From Verrucomicrobiota bacterium (GTDB lineage Bacteria > Verrucomicrobiota > Verrucomicrobiia > Opitutales > Opitutaceae), in contig JAQGOP010000042.1 of NCBI GenBank assembly GCA_028293545.1, positions 1 to 64,000 on the forward strand: a DNA stretch of 64,000 nt, given 5' to 3'. Every line of letters begins with the position of its first letter. Within the stretch, counting starts at the first letter, position 1. Below the pieces are notes generated by a model. It ran no database searches, had not been told where the DNA came from, and was given only the letters and a program-made list of their open reading frames with translations. Positions 34,458 to 42,251 of this stretch are shown piece after piece. The translations under genes were made by a program, and so were the position numbers.

Positions 34458-35556
34458 GGGAAAGAAGGAACGCGGCATGGGCGCCGCCGAATGCATTGCT
34501 GGCGCACAGGACTGCGTCGAACCCCGCGGTGGAAAAGGGCTCGAGCGCAACCTGGGGCACAAAACTCGGCGCGGCGCCCCCCACCGTCCCCGGGGCGTTT
34601 CCCGCCCGAATGGCCGCGGCCGCGATCGCCAGTTCCACCAAGCCGCAGCTGCCGAGGGTATGGCCGATGCTGCCTTTCCAGGAGACAAGCGGCGCAGCGG
34701 GAAATACCGCGCCCAACGCCGCGCTTTCCAGCTTTCCCGCCTCGAGGGTGCCGGTGCCGTGGCCCTTGAGCCAGAGTTTCCGGCCCGCCGCCGCTTCACG
34801 CGTCGGTGCCAGGCAGGCCGCAAAGCCCGTGCCGTCGGCGCGATTCGCGGTGAAGTGATGCATTTCGTTGAAAACGCTCTGGCCCTCGATGACGAAATCG
34901 CCGCGATCACGGCTCAGCACGGCAAAGGCCGCGCCGTCGCCCAACCCGATCGAGCCCGCCGGCCGATCCGCGTACGGCGCGGGAAACCCCGCGTTGAGGA
35001 TTTTCAACGCGTGAAAGCCACCGGTCACAAACGGGCTGATAAAATCGAAGGAAAAAACCAGCGCGCGATCGGCGACGCGGTGTTCCAGCGTACGCGAGGC
35101 GAGCAGCAGCCCGAGGTGCGCCGACACACAGGCATGCGAAACGGTGGTGACGTTCGGCCCCCACCCCAGCTGGCCCGCCAGCCAGTCGACGCACCCCGCC
35201 GGCGTGCCAAACGGCAGGTGCGCCGCGTCGCCATGGCGCCGATACGCGTAAAGGCTGCCGACGCCAAAATTGCTGCTCGTGACAAACACCGGGCGGGCGG
35301 CGGAGCCCCAAGCATCCGCGGGGATCTGCGTGAGCATCGTCTTTAGAACGCGCAGCCAGTTGGGTGGCGCCGTTTCGTCGAGCGAGCGCCCGGCCACCAA
35401 CGCAAGCGGCACCGGCTCGCCTCCGTCGGCGCCCAGCACCGGGCGCGATTGCAGTGCGCGTTCTCCTCGCCGCAAGGCGCCCAGCGTCGTGTCGGCGTCG
35501 CCGAGGCCGGTGACGCATCCCGCGGCTTCGAGGCGGACGGCGGCAAGGGAGGGCAT
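34450..35556 (-). CDS. Beta-ketoacyl-ACP synthase (aryl polyene type)
   Basis: A 368-residue ketosynthase, shorter than FabF. The Cys-His-His triad is visible: Cys143 in SHACVSAHLGL, His266 in KGHGTGTLEAGK and His299 in GSIGHTLGS. It likely performs decarboxylative condensation during polyene chain growth or starter condensation. The start ATG at 35556 lies 26 bp after the ACP stop; the C-terminal end overlaps the chain-length-factor gene. Confidence 0.88.
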   Translation of the reverse strand: MPSLAAVRLEAAGCVTGLGDADTTLGALRRGERALQSRPVLGADGGEPVPLALVAGRSLDETAPPNWLRVLKTMLTQIPADAWGSAARPVFVTSSNFGVGSLYAYRRHGDAAHLPFGTPAGCVDWLAGQLGWGPNVTTVSHACVSAHLGLLLASRTLEHRVADRALVFSFDFISPFVTGGFHALKILNAGFPAPYADRPAGSIGLGDGAAFAVLSRDRGDFVIEGQSVFNEMHHFTANRADGTGFAACLAPTREAAAGRKLWLKGHGTGTLEAGKLESAALGAVFPAAPLVSWKGSIGHTLGSCGLVELAIAAAAIRAGNAPGTVGGAAPSFVPQVALEPFSTAGFDAVLCASNAFGGAHAAFLLSHA

Positions 35557-35582
35557 GGCGCGGGAAATGGGTCCGCGGCGGC

Positions 35583-35858
35583 TCAGGCGGGCAGGCGGGC
35601 GGGATCGGCGCGCGCGCGAATAAACTCCGCGAGGTGCGAGATGCTGCCGAGCGCCTGGCGCGATTCCTCGCTGCTCGAGATCTTGATGCCGTATTGTTTT
35701 TCCAGCGTGACGACGAGTTCGAGGGCGTCGATGGAATCGAGGTTCAAGCCCGAACCAATGAGCGGCTCGTCGTCAGCCAGGTCAGCCGCGGCCACACCTT
35801 CGAGCTTGAGGGTGTTTACGATCAATTCCTTCAGGTCTCTTTTGAGCGAGTCAGGCAT
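35583..35858 (-). CDS. Acyl carrier protein
   Basis: A 91-residue ACP. The phosphopantetheine Ser is in GSGLNLDSIDALELV, and the helical framework (LIVNTLKLEG, TLEKQYGIKI) is normal. It carries the growing chain in the polyene locus. The ATG at 35858 is preferred over the track start at 35933, whose extra 25 residues look unrelated. A 147-bp gap (35859-36005) to the FabF-like gene upstream shows no clear signal. Confidence 0.9.
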   Translation of the reverse strand: MPDSLKRDLKELIVNTLKLEGVAAADLADDEPLIGSGLNLDSIDALELVVTLEKQYGIKISSSEESRQALGSISHLAEFIRARADPARLPA

Positions 35859-36005
35859 GCGTAAGGCGAATGTGGATGGAGTCGCGGGGACCCGGCAAGC
35901 ACCGAGAACCAGCGAGGACAGGAGGCGGGGCAAAACCGGCGGGCCCTTTACCGACCGCGAAATTTCCCACCGGTGCGGGCCAATCTTGCGTCCCTCGTGC
36001 GACCT

Positions 36006-37274
36006 TCAAACCTTCGCCGCCCGCAGCACGTGACAGACGTTGCTGCCCCCGAAACCGCTGCTGTTGTTCAGCACGCAGCCGGGCGAAGCGTCGCGCGTGG
36101 CCACCGGGAGATTCAGGTCAGCGCACGCCTCGTCGGGAGCCGTGAGGTTGGCGTTGCCCGGGATAAAACCATCGCGAATCGCGAGGGAGCAAAACGCCGC
36201 TTCCATCACGCCGGACATGGACAGGGGATGGCCCGTCAGGCCTTTGGTGCTACTCACCGGGGGACGGGCCCCCGCGGCCGAAAAAACGGCCCGGAGCGCC
36301 AGCGCCTCGGAACGGTCGCCGGCGGGCGTGGAGGTCGCGTGGGCATTGACGTAGTCGATATCAGCCGGGGTCACGCCGGCATCGCCCAGCGCCCGCCGAA
36401 TCGCTTCGGCCAAGCCGGCGCCTTCCGGGTGCGAAACCGCGACATTGAATCCGTCGGCCGCCTGGCCCCAGCCGGCGAACTCCGCGTAAATCGGGGCGCC
36501 ACGCCGGCGGGCGGTGTCGGCGTCCTCAAGAATCAGGCACACCGCCCCACCCGCGCCGACGAATCCATCGCGCTGCCGGTCGAACGGCCGCGACGCCGTC
36601 AACGGATCTGGATTGGTGGAGAGCGCGCGCATTGCCGCGAATGGCAGGATGGTCTCGGCATTCACCTCCTCCGCGCCGACCACGAGCATCCGCGCCTGGC
36701 GTCCCAGCCGGATGTCGTCGAGCGCGCAGCCCAGCGCATGGCTCGACGACGCGCACGCCGCGACAAATCCACCCACCGCGCCGCGAATGCCGTAATGCGC
36801 CGCGAGGTTGAAATTCAGGGTGCCGGCGATGGAAGCCACGACGCCCATCGGGTTGCCGCGCTCGCCGCGGACCGCGTGCATGTGCGCGAGATGATGGTGC
36901 AGCATGAACGCCGAGCCGGCGGACGCGCAGTAAAGCCCGGTCGCGCCGTCGCGGAGATCCGCCGGCTTGAGCCCGGCGTCGGCCAGCGCCTGCTCCACCG
37001 CGCACAACGCATAAAGCCCGTGCGCGGAAACCCCGCGCAAGGTTTCGCGGGGCAGGTCGTAATCCGGGGGATAGCGCCAGTCGCGCCAGCTCGGGGAATC
37101 GACGCTGAAGCCTTTCACCGTGCCGGCGACCTTGGTGGGGAGCGACGGGTTGTGGAGAAACTCGACGCGTTCCAATCCCGGTTTGAGTTCGCGCAGGTGG
37201 CGCGTGACCGCCGCGCGGTCGTTGCCGATGCTGGTGATGAAGCCGAGGCCGGTGACGAGCGCGGAGCGGCTCAT
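36006..37274 (-). CDS. FabF-like beta-ketoacyl-ACP synthase
   Basis: A 422-residue KAS-II-type condensing enzyme. Cys174 lies in AACASSSHA, His312 in NAHATSTPAGD and His349 in STKGLTGHPL, so the triad is intact. NNSSGFGGSNVCHVL is the C-terminal signature. In aryl polyene clusters a FabF-like enzyme performs chain elongation with a chain-length-factor-type partner. The start ATG at 37274 overlaps the upstream ACP stop by ATGA. Confidence 0.93.
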   Translation of the reverse strand: MSRSALVTGLGFITSIGNDRAAVTRHLRELKPGLERVEFLHNPSLPTKVAGTVKGFSVDSPSWRDWRYPPDYDLPRETLRGVSAHGLYALCAVEQALADAGLKPADLRDGATGLYCASAGSAFMLHHHLAHMHAVRGERGNPMGVVASIAGTLNFNLAAHYGIRGAVGGFVAACASSSHALGCALDDIRLGRQARMLVVGAEEVNAETILPFAAMRALSTNPDPLTASRPFDRQRDGFVGAGGAVCLILEDADTARRRGAPIYAEFAGWGQAADGFNVAVSHPEGAGLAEAIRRALGDAGVTPADIDYVNAHATSTPAGDRSEALALRAVFSAAGARPPVSSTKGLTGHPLSMSGVMEAAFCSLAIRDGFIPGNANLTAPDEACADLNLPVATRDASPGCVLNNSSGFGGSNVCHVLRAAKV

Positions 37275-37675
37275 GCGCGCGGAACGGAGTTATCCACGCT
37301 GGCTGTGAGTTTCTGCCGCACGAAGGAACGCAGGTCGCCCACGGTCTTTACGCGGAGGATCTCCTCGTTGGTGATGCGGACCTGGAAGAGATCCTCGAGG
37401 AAAAACACCATCTCGGTGATCGCGACGGAATCGAAACCGAGGTCGTTGACCAATCCCAGCGCGTCGGCGGGCGTGCCGGCGGGACGAAGCTTTTTGTCGG
37501 GCAGGTGATCCAGCATGATCGCAAGCACGACGAGGTCGGCATCCGCCGGAACCTTGGTCGTCAGGAATCTCTCGTAGGCCGCACACACCTCCGTGGGAAA
37601 ATGCTGGCCAAGGGTCCGGGCGGCGTGGTTCGGCGCGGCAACGGGGATCGCGGGTGAAGTGGGCTGCGAGGGCAT
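37271..37675 (-). CDS. Acyl carrier protein with N-terminal extension
   Basis: A 134-residue protein whose last ~90 residues are an ACP: DLGFDSVAITEMVFFLEDLF contains the phosphopantetheine Ser, followed by VRITNEEILRVKTVGDL. The first ~40 residues are a Pro/Ala-rich extension not seen in the other ACP of the locus. It lies 9 bp after the first flavoprotein gene and overlaps the FabF-like gene by 4 bp. Two ACPs per cluster are normal for aryl polyenes. Confidence 0.85.
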   Translation of the reverse strand: MPSQPTSPAIPVAAPNHAARTLGQHFPTEVCAAYERFLTTKVPADADLVVLAIMLDHLPDKKLRPAGTPADALGLVNDLGFDSVAITEMVFFLEDLFQVRITNEEILRVKTVGDLRSFVRQKLTASVDNSVPRA

Positions 37676-37684
37676 GAAGAATTC

Positions 37685-39241
37685 TTAGCTTGGTGCGTTG
37701 GCCGGCTTGGGCACAAGCACGGCCGGAGCGGGATTCGCGGCAAACCAGGTTCGCCAGCCTTCGCGCAACTCGAGGCCGAGCCAGAGGCAGAGCAGGCCCG
37801 CAATGCGCACCGGCAGGCGGCGATTGAACTCGTAGCTGATGAAGCCGAAGTAACCCAGGTGGTTGCGCCGGCCCCAGGTGCCGCGGCGATGGCGGCTCCG
37901 CGCGATCGCGACCAAGCGCCGATTGTACAGCTGCATCAATCGGAAAGGCCCGCGCGATTTCGGATGCGCGAATGGCGGCGTCTCCAGGATGCGGTTGCCG
38001 TGCTTGAACGGCTGCGTGACAATCCCGAGGTAATACAGGCCGAGATCGAGGCGGAACGCCAAGGTCATGAGCTCGAAGTCGCCCATGTAATAATATTTAT
38101 CGAGATAGAGCGCGCGGAACCAGCGATCGTAGCTCAGCACGAAATTCTCGTTGTGACGCGCCACGCGCGGAGCGACGGGTTTACCCCGGAAGCTGTCCGC
38201 AATGAGCGCCGATGCGGCGCTCGTCGAAAACGAAATCCAATCCATGCCCGGCGAATAAAAGGGGTCGATGAAACCCGCGGCATCGCCGACCAGCACCGCG
38301 CCGTCGGTCGCATACGTCGTGCTCGAGTAAGCGAGGTTTCGCCGGAAGTGCATGTCGCTTTCCTGGTACGAGGCGTTCGCCAGCAGTTCCTTCGCGACCG
38401 GGTGCAGCAGCAGGAAAGCCTTCAGCCGTTCGCCCAGGCTCGGCCCGGGCGGAAGCTCCATGATGCGCTGGTCGTAAACGACGCCGATGCTCACATCCCC
38501 GCCCTTGAGCGGAATGATCCAGGCCCACCAGCCGTATCCCGTCAGGTGATTCGTCGCCGTCGAACGCACGGCTTTCGCCCGATTCGCCCAGCCGGGATAT
38601 TTATCCGAAAGCGAGCGATCATCGAGTGAGCAGACGTTGGACCAGCGGCTCCAGCAGGTCGCGGTCGGATGCGCCGTGTTGGGTACCTGCCAGCCCTCCT
38701 GGCGGGCGAGCAGCGCGGCCACGCCCGAGGCGTCGACCACCCAGCGCGCCGTGGCCGCCTGCCGCGCGCCGGCGGCATCATCCCATTCCACGACCTGTGC
38801 GCCACCGGGCACGAGCGTGACTTTGCGCACCCGAACCAGGCGCTGCAGGACCGCGCCATCCTTCACCGCGTTCGCGAGCACATGCTCGTCCAGGACCGCG
38901 CGATCAACCTGGTATCCCGGCAGGCGGACATTGTAGCGCGGGCCGGTTTCGCTGCACTCGTTGAGCGCGCGCGCCGAGGGGTTCGTGAACCAGAAACGCA
39001 TGCCCTGTTTCGGCAGGTGTTTCTCCAGGAGATGCTCCGTCAAACCGAGAACGCGCCCCAGGAAATACGCGCTGATCTCGACGGTGGATTCCCCCACGCG
39101 GCGCTTGAGGTGCTCCGTGCGTTCGAGGATGAGGATCCGCAATTTCGGATTCCGGCGCAGCAACAAGCAGGTGGTAGCGGAGCCCGAAAGCGCACCGCCC
39201 ACGACGATTACATCCCAGTCTGTTCGCAGCGTTTCTTCCAT
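37685..39241 (-). CDS. FAD-dependent oxidoreductase, flavin halogenase-like (WxWxIP)
   Basis: A 518-residue FAD protein. VIVVGGALSGSATT is the Rossmann dinucleotide motif, RRVGESTVEIS the next block, GYGWWAWIIPL contains WxWxIP, and VLVGDAAGFIDPFYSPG is the second FAD motif. WxWxIP is the signature of flavin-dependent halogenases, though related monooxygenases/dehydrogenases in the same superfamily also carry it. In a xanthomonadin-like pathway it could halogenate or hydroxylate the aryl head group. The ATG at 39241 is preferred over 39319 because the Rossmann motif then begins near residue 11. Confidence 0.8.
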   Translation of the reverse strand: MEETLRTDWDVIVVGGALSGSATTCLLLRRNPKLRILILERTEHLKRRVGESTVEISAYFLGRVLGLTEHLLEKHLPKQGMRFWFTNPSARALNECSETGPRYNVRLPGYQVDRAVLDEHVLANAVKDGAVLQRLVRVRKVTLVPGGAQVVEWDDAAGARQAATARWVVDASGVAALLARQEGWQVPNTAHPTATCWSRWSNVCSLDDRSLSDKYPGWANRAKAVRSTATNHLTGYGWWAWIIPLKGGDVSIGVVYDQRIMELPPGPSLGERLKAFLLLHPVAKELLANASYQESDMHFRRNLAYSSTTYATDGAVLVGDAAGFIDPFYSPGMDWISFSTSAASALIADSFRGKPVAPRVARHNENFVLSYDRWFRALYLDKYYYMGDFELMTLAFRLDLGLYYLGIVTQPFKHGNRILETPPFAHPKSRGPFRLMQLYNRRLVAIARSRHRRGTWGRRNHLGYFGFISYEFNRRLPVRIAGLLCLWLGLELREGWRTWFAANPAPAVLVPKPANAPS

Positions 39242-39340
39242 CGGGATGGCGGAATCAAGGTTTTCGCCCCCCGTCTTCGCAATGGCAAAGATACCGGTAG
39301 AAATGCTGAATTGTGGCACAGGCGGTTTGCCTCCGCGGAG

Positions 39341-40627
39341 TCAAACGACCGGCCGGGGTTTCGGCCTGGCGGCGTAATCCAACGGAGGCACCGTTCGAAA
39401 CCGACGCTGCAGGCGGCACACCAGGAGGAAGATTTTGAAACGCCACCACAGCGGCCAAGTCAGCTTCGCGTGGCCCGCGACGATCGACGTCAGGCCGGGC
39501 GCCAAATTCCACGGCACCTGCTCGCACATGAAGACCGCGAAGCTGCGGTTGTCGTAAAACATCTCGATCAACCGGCAGAATACCTCCGCGTGCCGTTTGA
39601 TCCCGCGCGTGTAATCGCGTCGCTCCCGCTCGCTCAGGCCGCGATCCTTCGCGTCCGCCCGGACGACCAGGTTCACCGCGCGCTGCGCCGACCACAGCGA
39701 CATATACACGCCCGAGGAAAAAATCGGGTCGAAGAATCCCGCGGCGTCCCCGACCAGCAGCAAACGTTCGCGCGCGAGTTCGCGCCGGAAATAAGTGTAA
39801 TCGCTCGTGACGTGAAACGACATGGTCGCCTCCGACCCGGCCATGAGCTCGCGCAGCCGCGATGAACTTTCGACCGCCTGGCGAAACAACTCCTCTGGCT
39901 CAACCTTTGCGCGCCGCATGGCCTCGATCGTGGTCACCAGCCCGACGGACGTGCGTTCCTCGTCGATCGGGATGATCCAAAACCAGCCATCCTCCAGCCG
40001 GACCACGATCGTATGCCCGGCGCGACGACCGGATGGCCGCGCGACGTGGCGGAAATGGCTGTAGACCGCCATCTTCCTCTCGAGCCGCGGTGGATCCAGC
40101 GCGCGCTTTTGATCGGTGACAAAAAAATTATCCCGTCCGCTCGCGTCGAGCACCCAGCGCGCCGTGACCCTTTCGCATCCATCGGCGGTTTCGATTTCGA
40201 CATGGTTCACCGTGCCATCGGTTTCCACGGATTTGACGGTCGCGGGCGTCCGAATGTCCGCGCCCAGTTCGAGCGCGTGATTGAGCAGGATGGCGTCGAA
40301 CTTTGCGCGCTCCACCTGGAAGGTGCTCTCGAGCCCGGGCACGAGGCTGTTGCGAAAATCGATCTCCTTTTCCTCGGGAGAATTGGCGAGGTAGAACATT
40401 GCGCCGTATTTCGGAATAAATCCCGCGCCCTCGATCTTCGGCCACACCCCGATGTCGCGCAGGATCGCATTGCTGGTCGGCAGCATCGATTCGCCGATCC
40501 GAAACCGGGGGAACGCGCATTTTTCGACGACGAGCGTGCGGTAGTTATTCTTGCGCGCATACGCCGCCGCACAACTGCCGCCGGGACCGCCCCCAATCAC
40601 GAGCACATCATAATCAGCTTTCGTCAT
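39341..40627 (-). CDS. Second FAD-dependent oxidoreductase, flavin halogenase-like (WxWxIP)
   Basis: A 428-residue relative of the previous flavoprotein. VLVIGGGPGGSCAAAYA near the N-terminus, FRIGESMLP, EDGWFWIIPID (WxWxIP) and LLLVGDAAGFFDPIFSSG are all present. It is the first gene of the polyene operon; the ATG at 40627 is preferred over 40756, whose leader is not FAD-like. The 99-bp gap to the next gene is the widest among the first three genes. Halogenation, epoxidation or ring hydroxylation are all possible; the presence of two such enzymes is the notable point. Confidence 0.8.
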   Translation of the reverse strand: MTKADYDVLVIGGGPGGSCAAAYARKNNYRTLVVEKCAFPRFRIGESMLPTSNAILRDIGVWPKIEGAGFIPKYGAMFYLANSPEEKEIDFRNSLVPGLESTFQVERAKFDAILLNHALELGADIRTPATVKSVETDGTVNHVEIETADGCERVTARWVLDASGRDNFFVTDQKRALDPPRLERKMAVYSHFRHVARPSGRRAGHTIVVRLEDGWFWIIPIDEERTSVGLVTTIEAMRRAKVEPEELFRQAVESSSRLRELMAGSEATMSFHVTSDYTYFRRELARERLLLVGDAAGFFDPIFSSGVYMSLWSAQRAVNLVVRADAKDRGLSERERRDYTRGIKRHAEVFCRLIEMFYDNRSFAVFMCEQVPWNLAPGLTSIVAGHAKLTWPLWWRFKIFLLVCRLQRRFRTVPPLDYAARPKPRPVV

Positions 40628-40818
40628 GGTCGAGCACCGACACCTCAGCAGTCCTGGGCGCGGGTGGTCAAGCTGCACGCCGAAGGAAATCCCACGACGA
40701 TCACACCTCATCGCGCTCTTCTTTTCGCCAGTCGCTAGAATGTGATCATAAATCAAAATCAGGCTTGAGCGAGTTACGAATGATATCGTTATTTCCGCTT
40801 AATCTAACGGCTCAATCG

Positions 40819-40995
40819 ATGAAAAATAAATCAATGCCATACGTTAAGGGACGCGTGCCGAAAATCATACTCAGTCCCGGGACTGCGACCATAGAGGAAA
40901 TAATGACAGCGTGGAATCTCACCCCGAAGGACATTAAACGGACGAGAGAAATAGTCGCAAAACTCTTAAAGAAACATCCGATCCATGCTCGGTAA
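40819..40995 (+). CDS. Small protein of unknown function (first gene of AT-richer island)
   Basis: A 58-residue protein, basic, with an N-terminal VPKIILSPGTATIEEIM and a C-terminal helical NLTPKDIKRTREIVAKLLKK. I do not recognise a family; it could be a small DNA- or protein-binding helical partner. The ATG at 40819 is preferred over a start at 40765 because the upstream part looks non-coding. Its end overlaps the next gene by 11 bp, so the two are translationally linked. Codon use is clearly less G+C-biased than in flanking genes, which suggests recent transfer. Confidence 0.6.
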   Translation: MKNKSMPYVKGRVPKIILSPGTATIEEIMTAWNLTPKDIKRTREIVAKLLKKHPIHAR

Positions 40996-41704
40996 GAGCC
41001 AGTTTGCATCTATTCCGGAAAAAGCGGTTTTCCTTAATATCCCTTACGGCCCAGCTCGCGAAAAGTGTTTAGTCGCACTGACAGCGGCCCTGATTGCGAC
41101 CGGGCGGATTCCTTGTTTGACCTTTCAAGTCCCCGACGGCGGACAAGGTCGGCTCCAAAGAATCTTTACCCTGCTCAAATCGTGCAGCGTCTCGGTTCAT
41201 GACCTTAGCGCGGTCGGGATACCTGTTCGTTTTAACATGCCTTTCGAACTCGGACTCGCCTGCGCGATTCGAGAGCAATCGGGAAAGCACGAATTCCTTT
41301 TATTGGAAAGGATACCTCACCGCCTTCAGCGTAATTTGAGCGACCTCGGCGGGATTGATCCAATCATTCACGGTGGAAGCGTCCGGGGAACAATCTGTGC
41401 CGTTCTAGAATCCCTGAGCCATCCCGCGGGCAATCCCTCTACCACCGAAGTATATAAGCTATACCGGAGTATGATCCAGATATTGCCGGCGATCAAAAAC
41501 GAACATGGAAACCAATCCTTATTCAGCAGCCGAGTGTACACTATTTTGTTTTTAGTTGGCTGTGAAACAGGACGAAAGATGGGCCTTAATTCATCGTTAA
41601 TCTTTCCGCAAATTCCAGAAATACGGGCTAAGTTTTGCTCTCTCGTTTCTCCCGTTCCTGTTTTCTCTTCAGGTAACCCGGCACAATCACGAACTCGTAT
41701 TTGA
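40985..41704 (+). CDS. Rossmann-like protein, TIR/nucleoside-deoxyribosyltransferase-like candidate effector
   Basis: A 239-residue protein. Its first ~145 residues look like a flavodoxin/TIR/NDT-type fold: VFLNIPYG (15-22), VHDLS (71-75), RFNMPFELGLACAI (82-95) and LLLERIPHRLQRNLSDLGG (105-123). I recall a family with the pattern INCPFD, IHDLSR, PRFNMPFELGL, of unassigned role. Glu88 in the FELGLA motif sits where NDT/TIR enzymes place the catalytic Glu. The C-terminal 90 residues are unknown, and the last ~25 codons are antisense to the glyoxalase gene, so the native end may be altered. It may cleave a nucleotide such as NAD; this is inference. Confidence 0.6.
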   Translation: MLGKSQFASIPEKAVFLNIPYGPAREKCLVALTAALIATGRIPCLTFQVPDGGQGRLQRIFTLLKSCSVSVHDLSAVGIPVRFNMPFELGLACAIREQSGKHEFLLLERIPHRLQRNLSDLGGIDPIIHGGSVRGTICAVLESLSHPAGNPSTTEVYKLYRSMIQILPAIKNEHGNQSLFSSRVYTILFLVGCETGRKMGLNSSLIFPQIPEIRAKFCSLVSPVPVFSSGNPAQSRTRI

Positions 41705-42122
41705 TGCCGTCTGGATCGAAAAAGAACGTCGCGTAATAACCTTCGCCATATTCCGGGCAATCCACAGGCGCATCCTCAATTTCGCACAAACCCTCCTTCG
41801 CCAGCGGAACCAACACTTCGGCATGAAATCGATCCACATCCGCCCGATCAGCCGCCGCAAACGCCATGTGGTTGAATCTCCCGACTGACTGCCGCGCTTC
41901 CCTTGCAAACGGCTGCGATATATCCGCCGAACTCAGGCTGATCATGTGTGGCGTGTCCAATTCCCACCGGGTCCAATCCTCATACGGCCATCCACCGTCG
42001 TGCTTCGCTTCAACCAGTTCATAGCCGAAATAACGCAACATCGGCCCGTAGAACTTCGACGAATGAATCACGTTCGAGACGTTGATGTTAATGTGATGCA
42101 ACAGTCCGCGATGAGATGACAT
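41628..42122 (-). CDS. Glyoxalase/VOC-family protein
   Basis: A 164-residue vicinal-oxygen-chelate protein. LLHHININVSNVIHSSKFYG near the N-terminus, HMAFAAADRADVDRFH mid-protein and YYATFFFDPDGIKYEFV near the C-terminus are VOC blocks with likely metal ligands His, His and Glu. The ATG at 42122 gives a standard length; larger in-frame extensions run into lexA antisense and are rejected. Its 3' end overlaps the 3' end of the convergent candidate effector by 77 bp, suggesting an insertion junction nearby. Substrate unknown. Confidence 0.85.
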   Translation of the reverse strand: MSSHRGLLHHININVSNVIHSSKFYGPMLRYFGYELVEAKHDGGWPYEDWTRWELDTPHMISLSSADISQPFAREARQSVGRFNHMAFAAADRADVDRFHAEVLVPLAKEGLCEIEDAPVDCPEYGEGYYATFFFDPDGIKYEFVIVPGYLKRKQEREKRESKT

Positions 42123-42231
42123 GGGATTTTTTTTGAATGGAATACCTTCGTTAACAGTCAGCGAGAAAGGTGAGTGGGAAGAAACCGCCAAGGAAAGAGC
42201 TTGAGTCGGTTCACGTAGGGTATCAGGTGAA

Positions 42232-42251
42232 AGGCTATCAACTGATAGCCT
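42232..42251 (+). promoter_or_regulatory. Inverted repeat flush with the lexA start codon (probable LexA operator)
   Basis: Perfect 9-bp arms AGGCTATCA (42232-42240) and TGATAGCCT (42243-42251) with a 2-bp spacer end exactly at the base before the lexA ATG. LexA genes are usually autoregulated, so this is a good operator candidate. It also occupies the Shine-Dalgarno position, and no purine-rich SD is seen just upstream, so leaderless translation or an RNA hairpin covering the start are alternatives. Confidence 0.65.

Noticed and set aside
38181-38528. Separate small minus-strand gene inside the first flavoprotein gene
   Set aside because: Out-of-frame shadow of a well-supported gene.
42133-42229. 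Sigma-70 promoter for lexA
   Set aside because: TTGAAT and TTGAGT hexamers are present but none has a convincing -10 at 16-18 bp.
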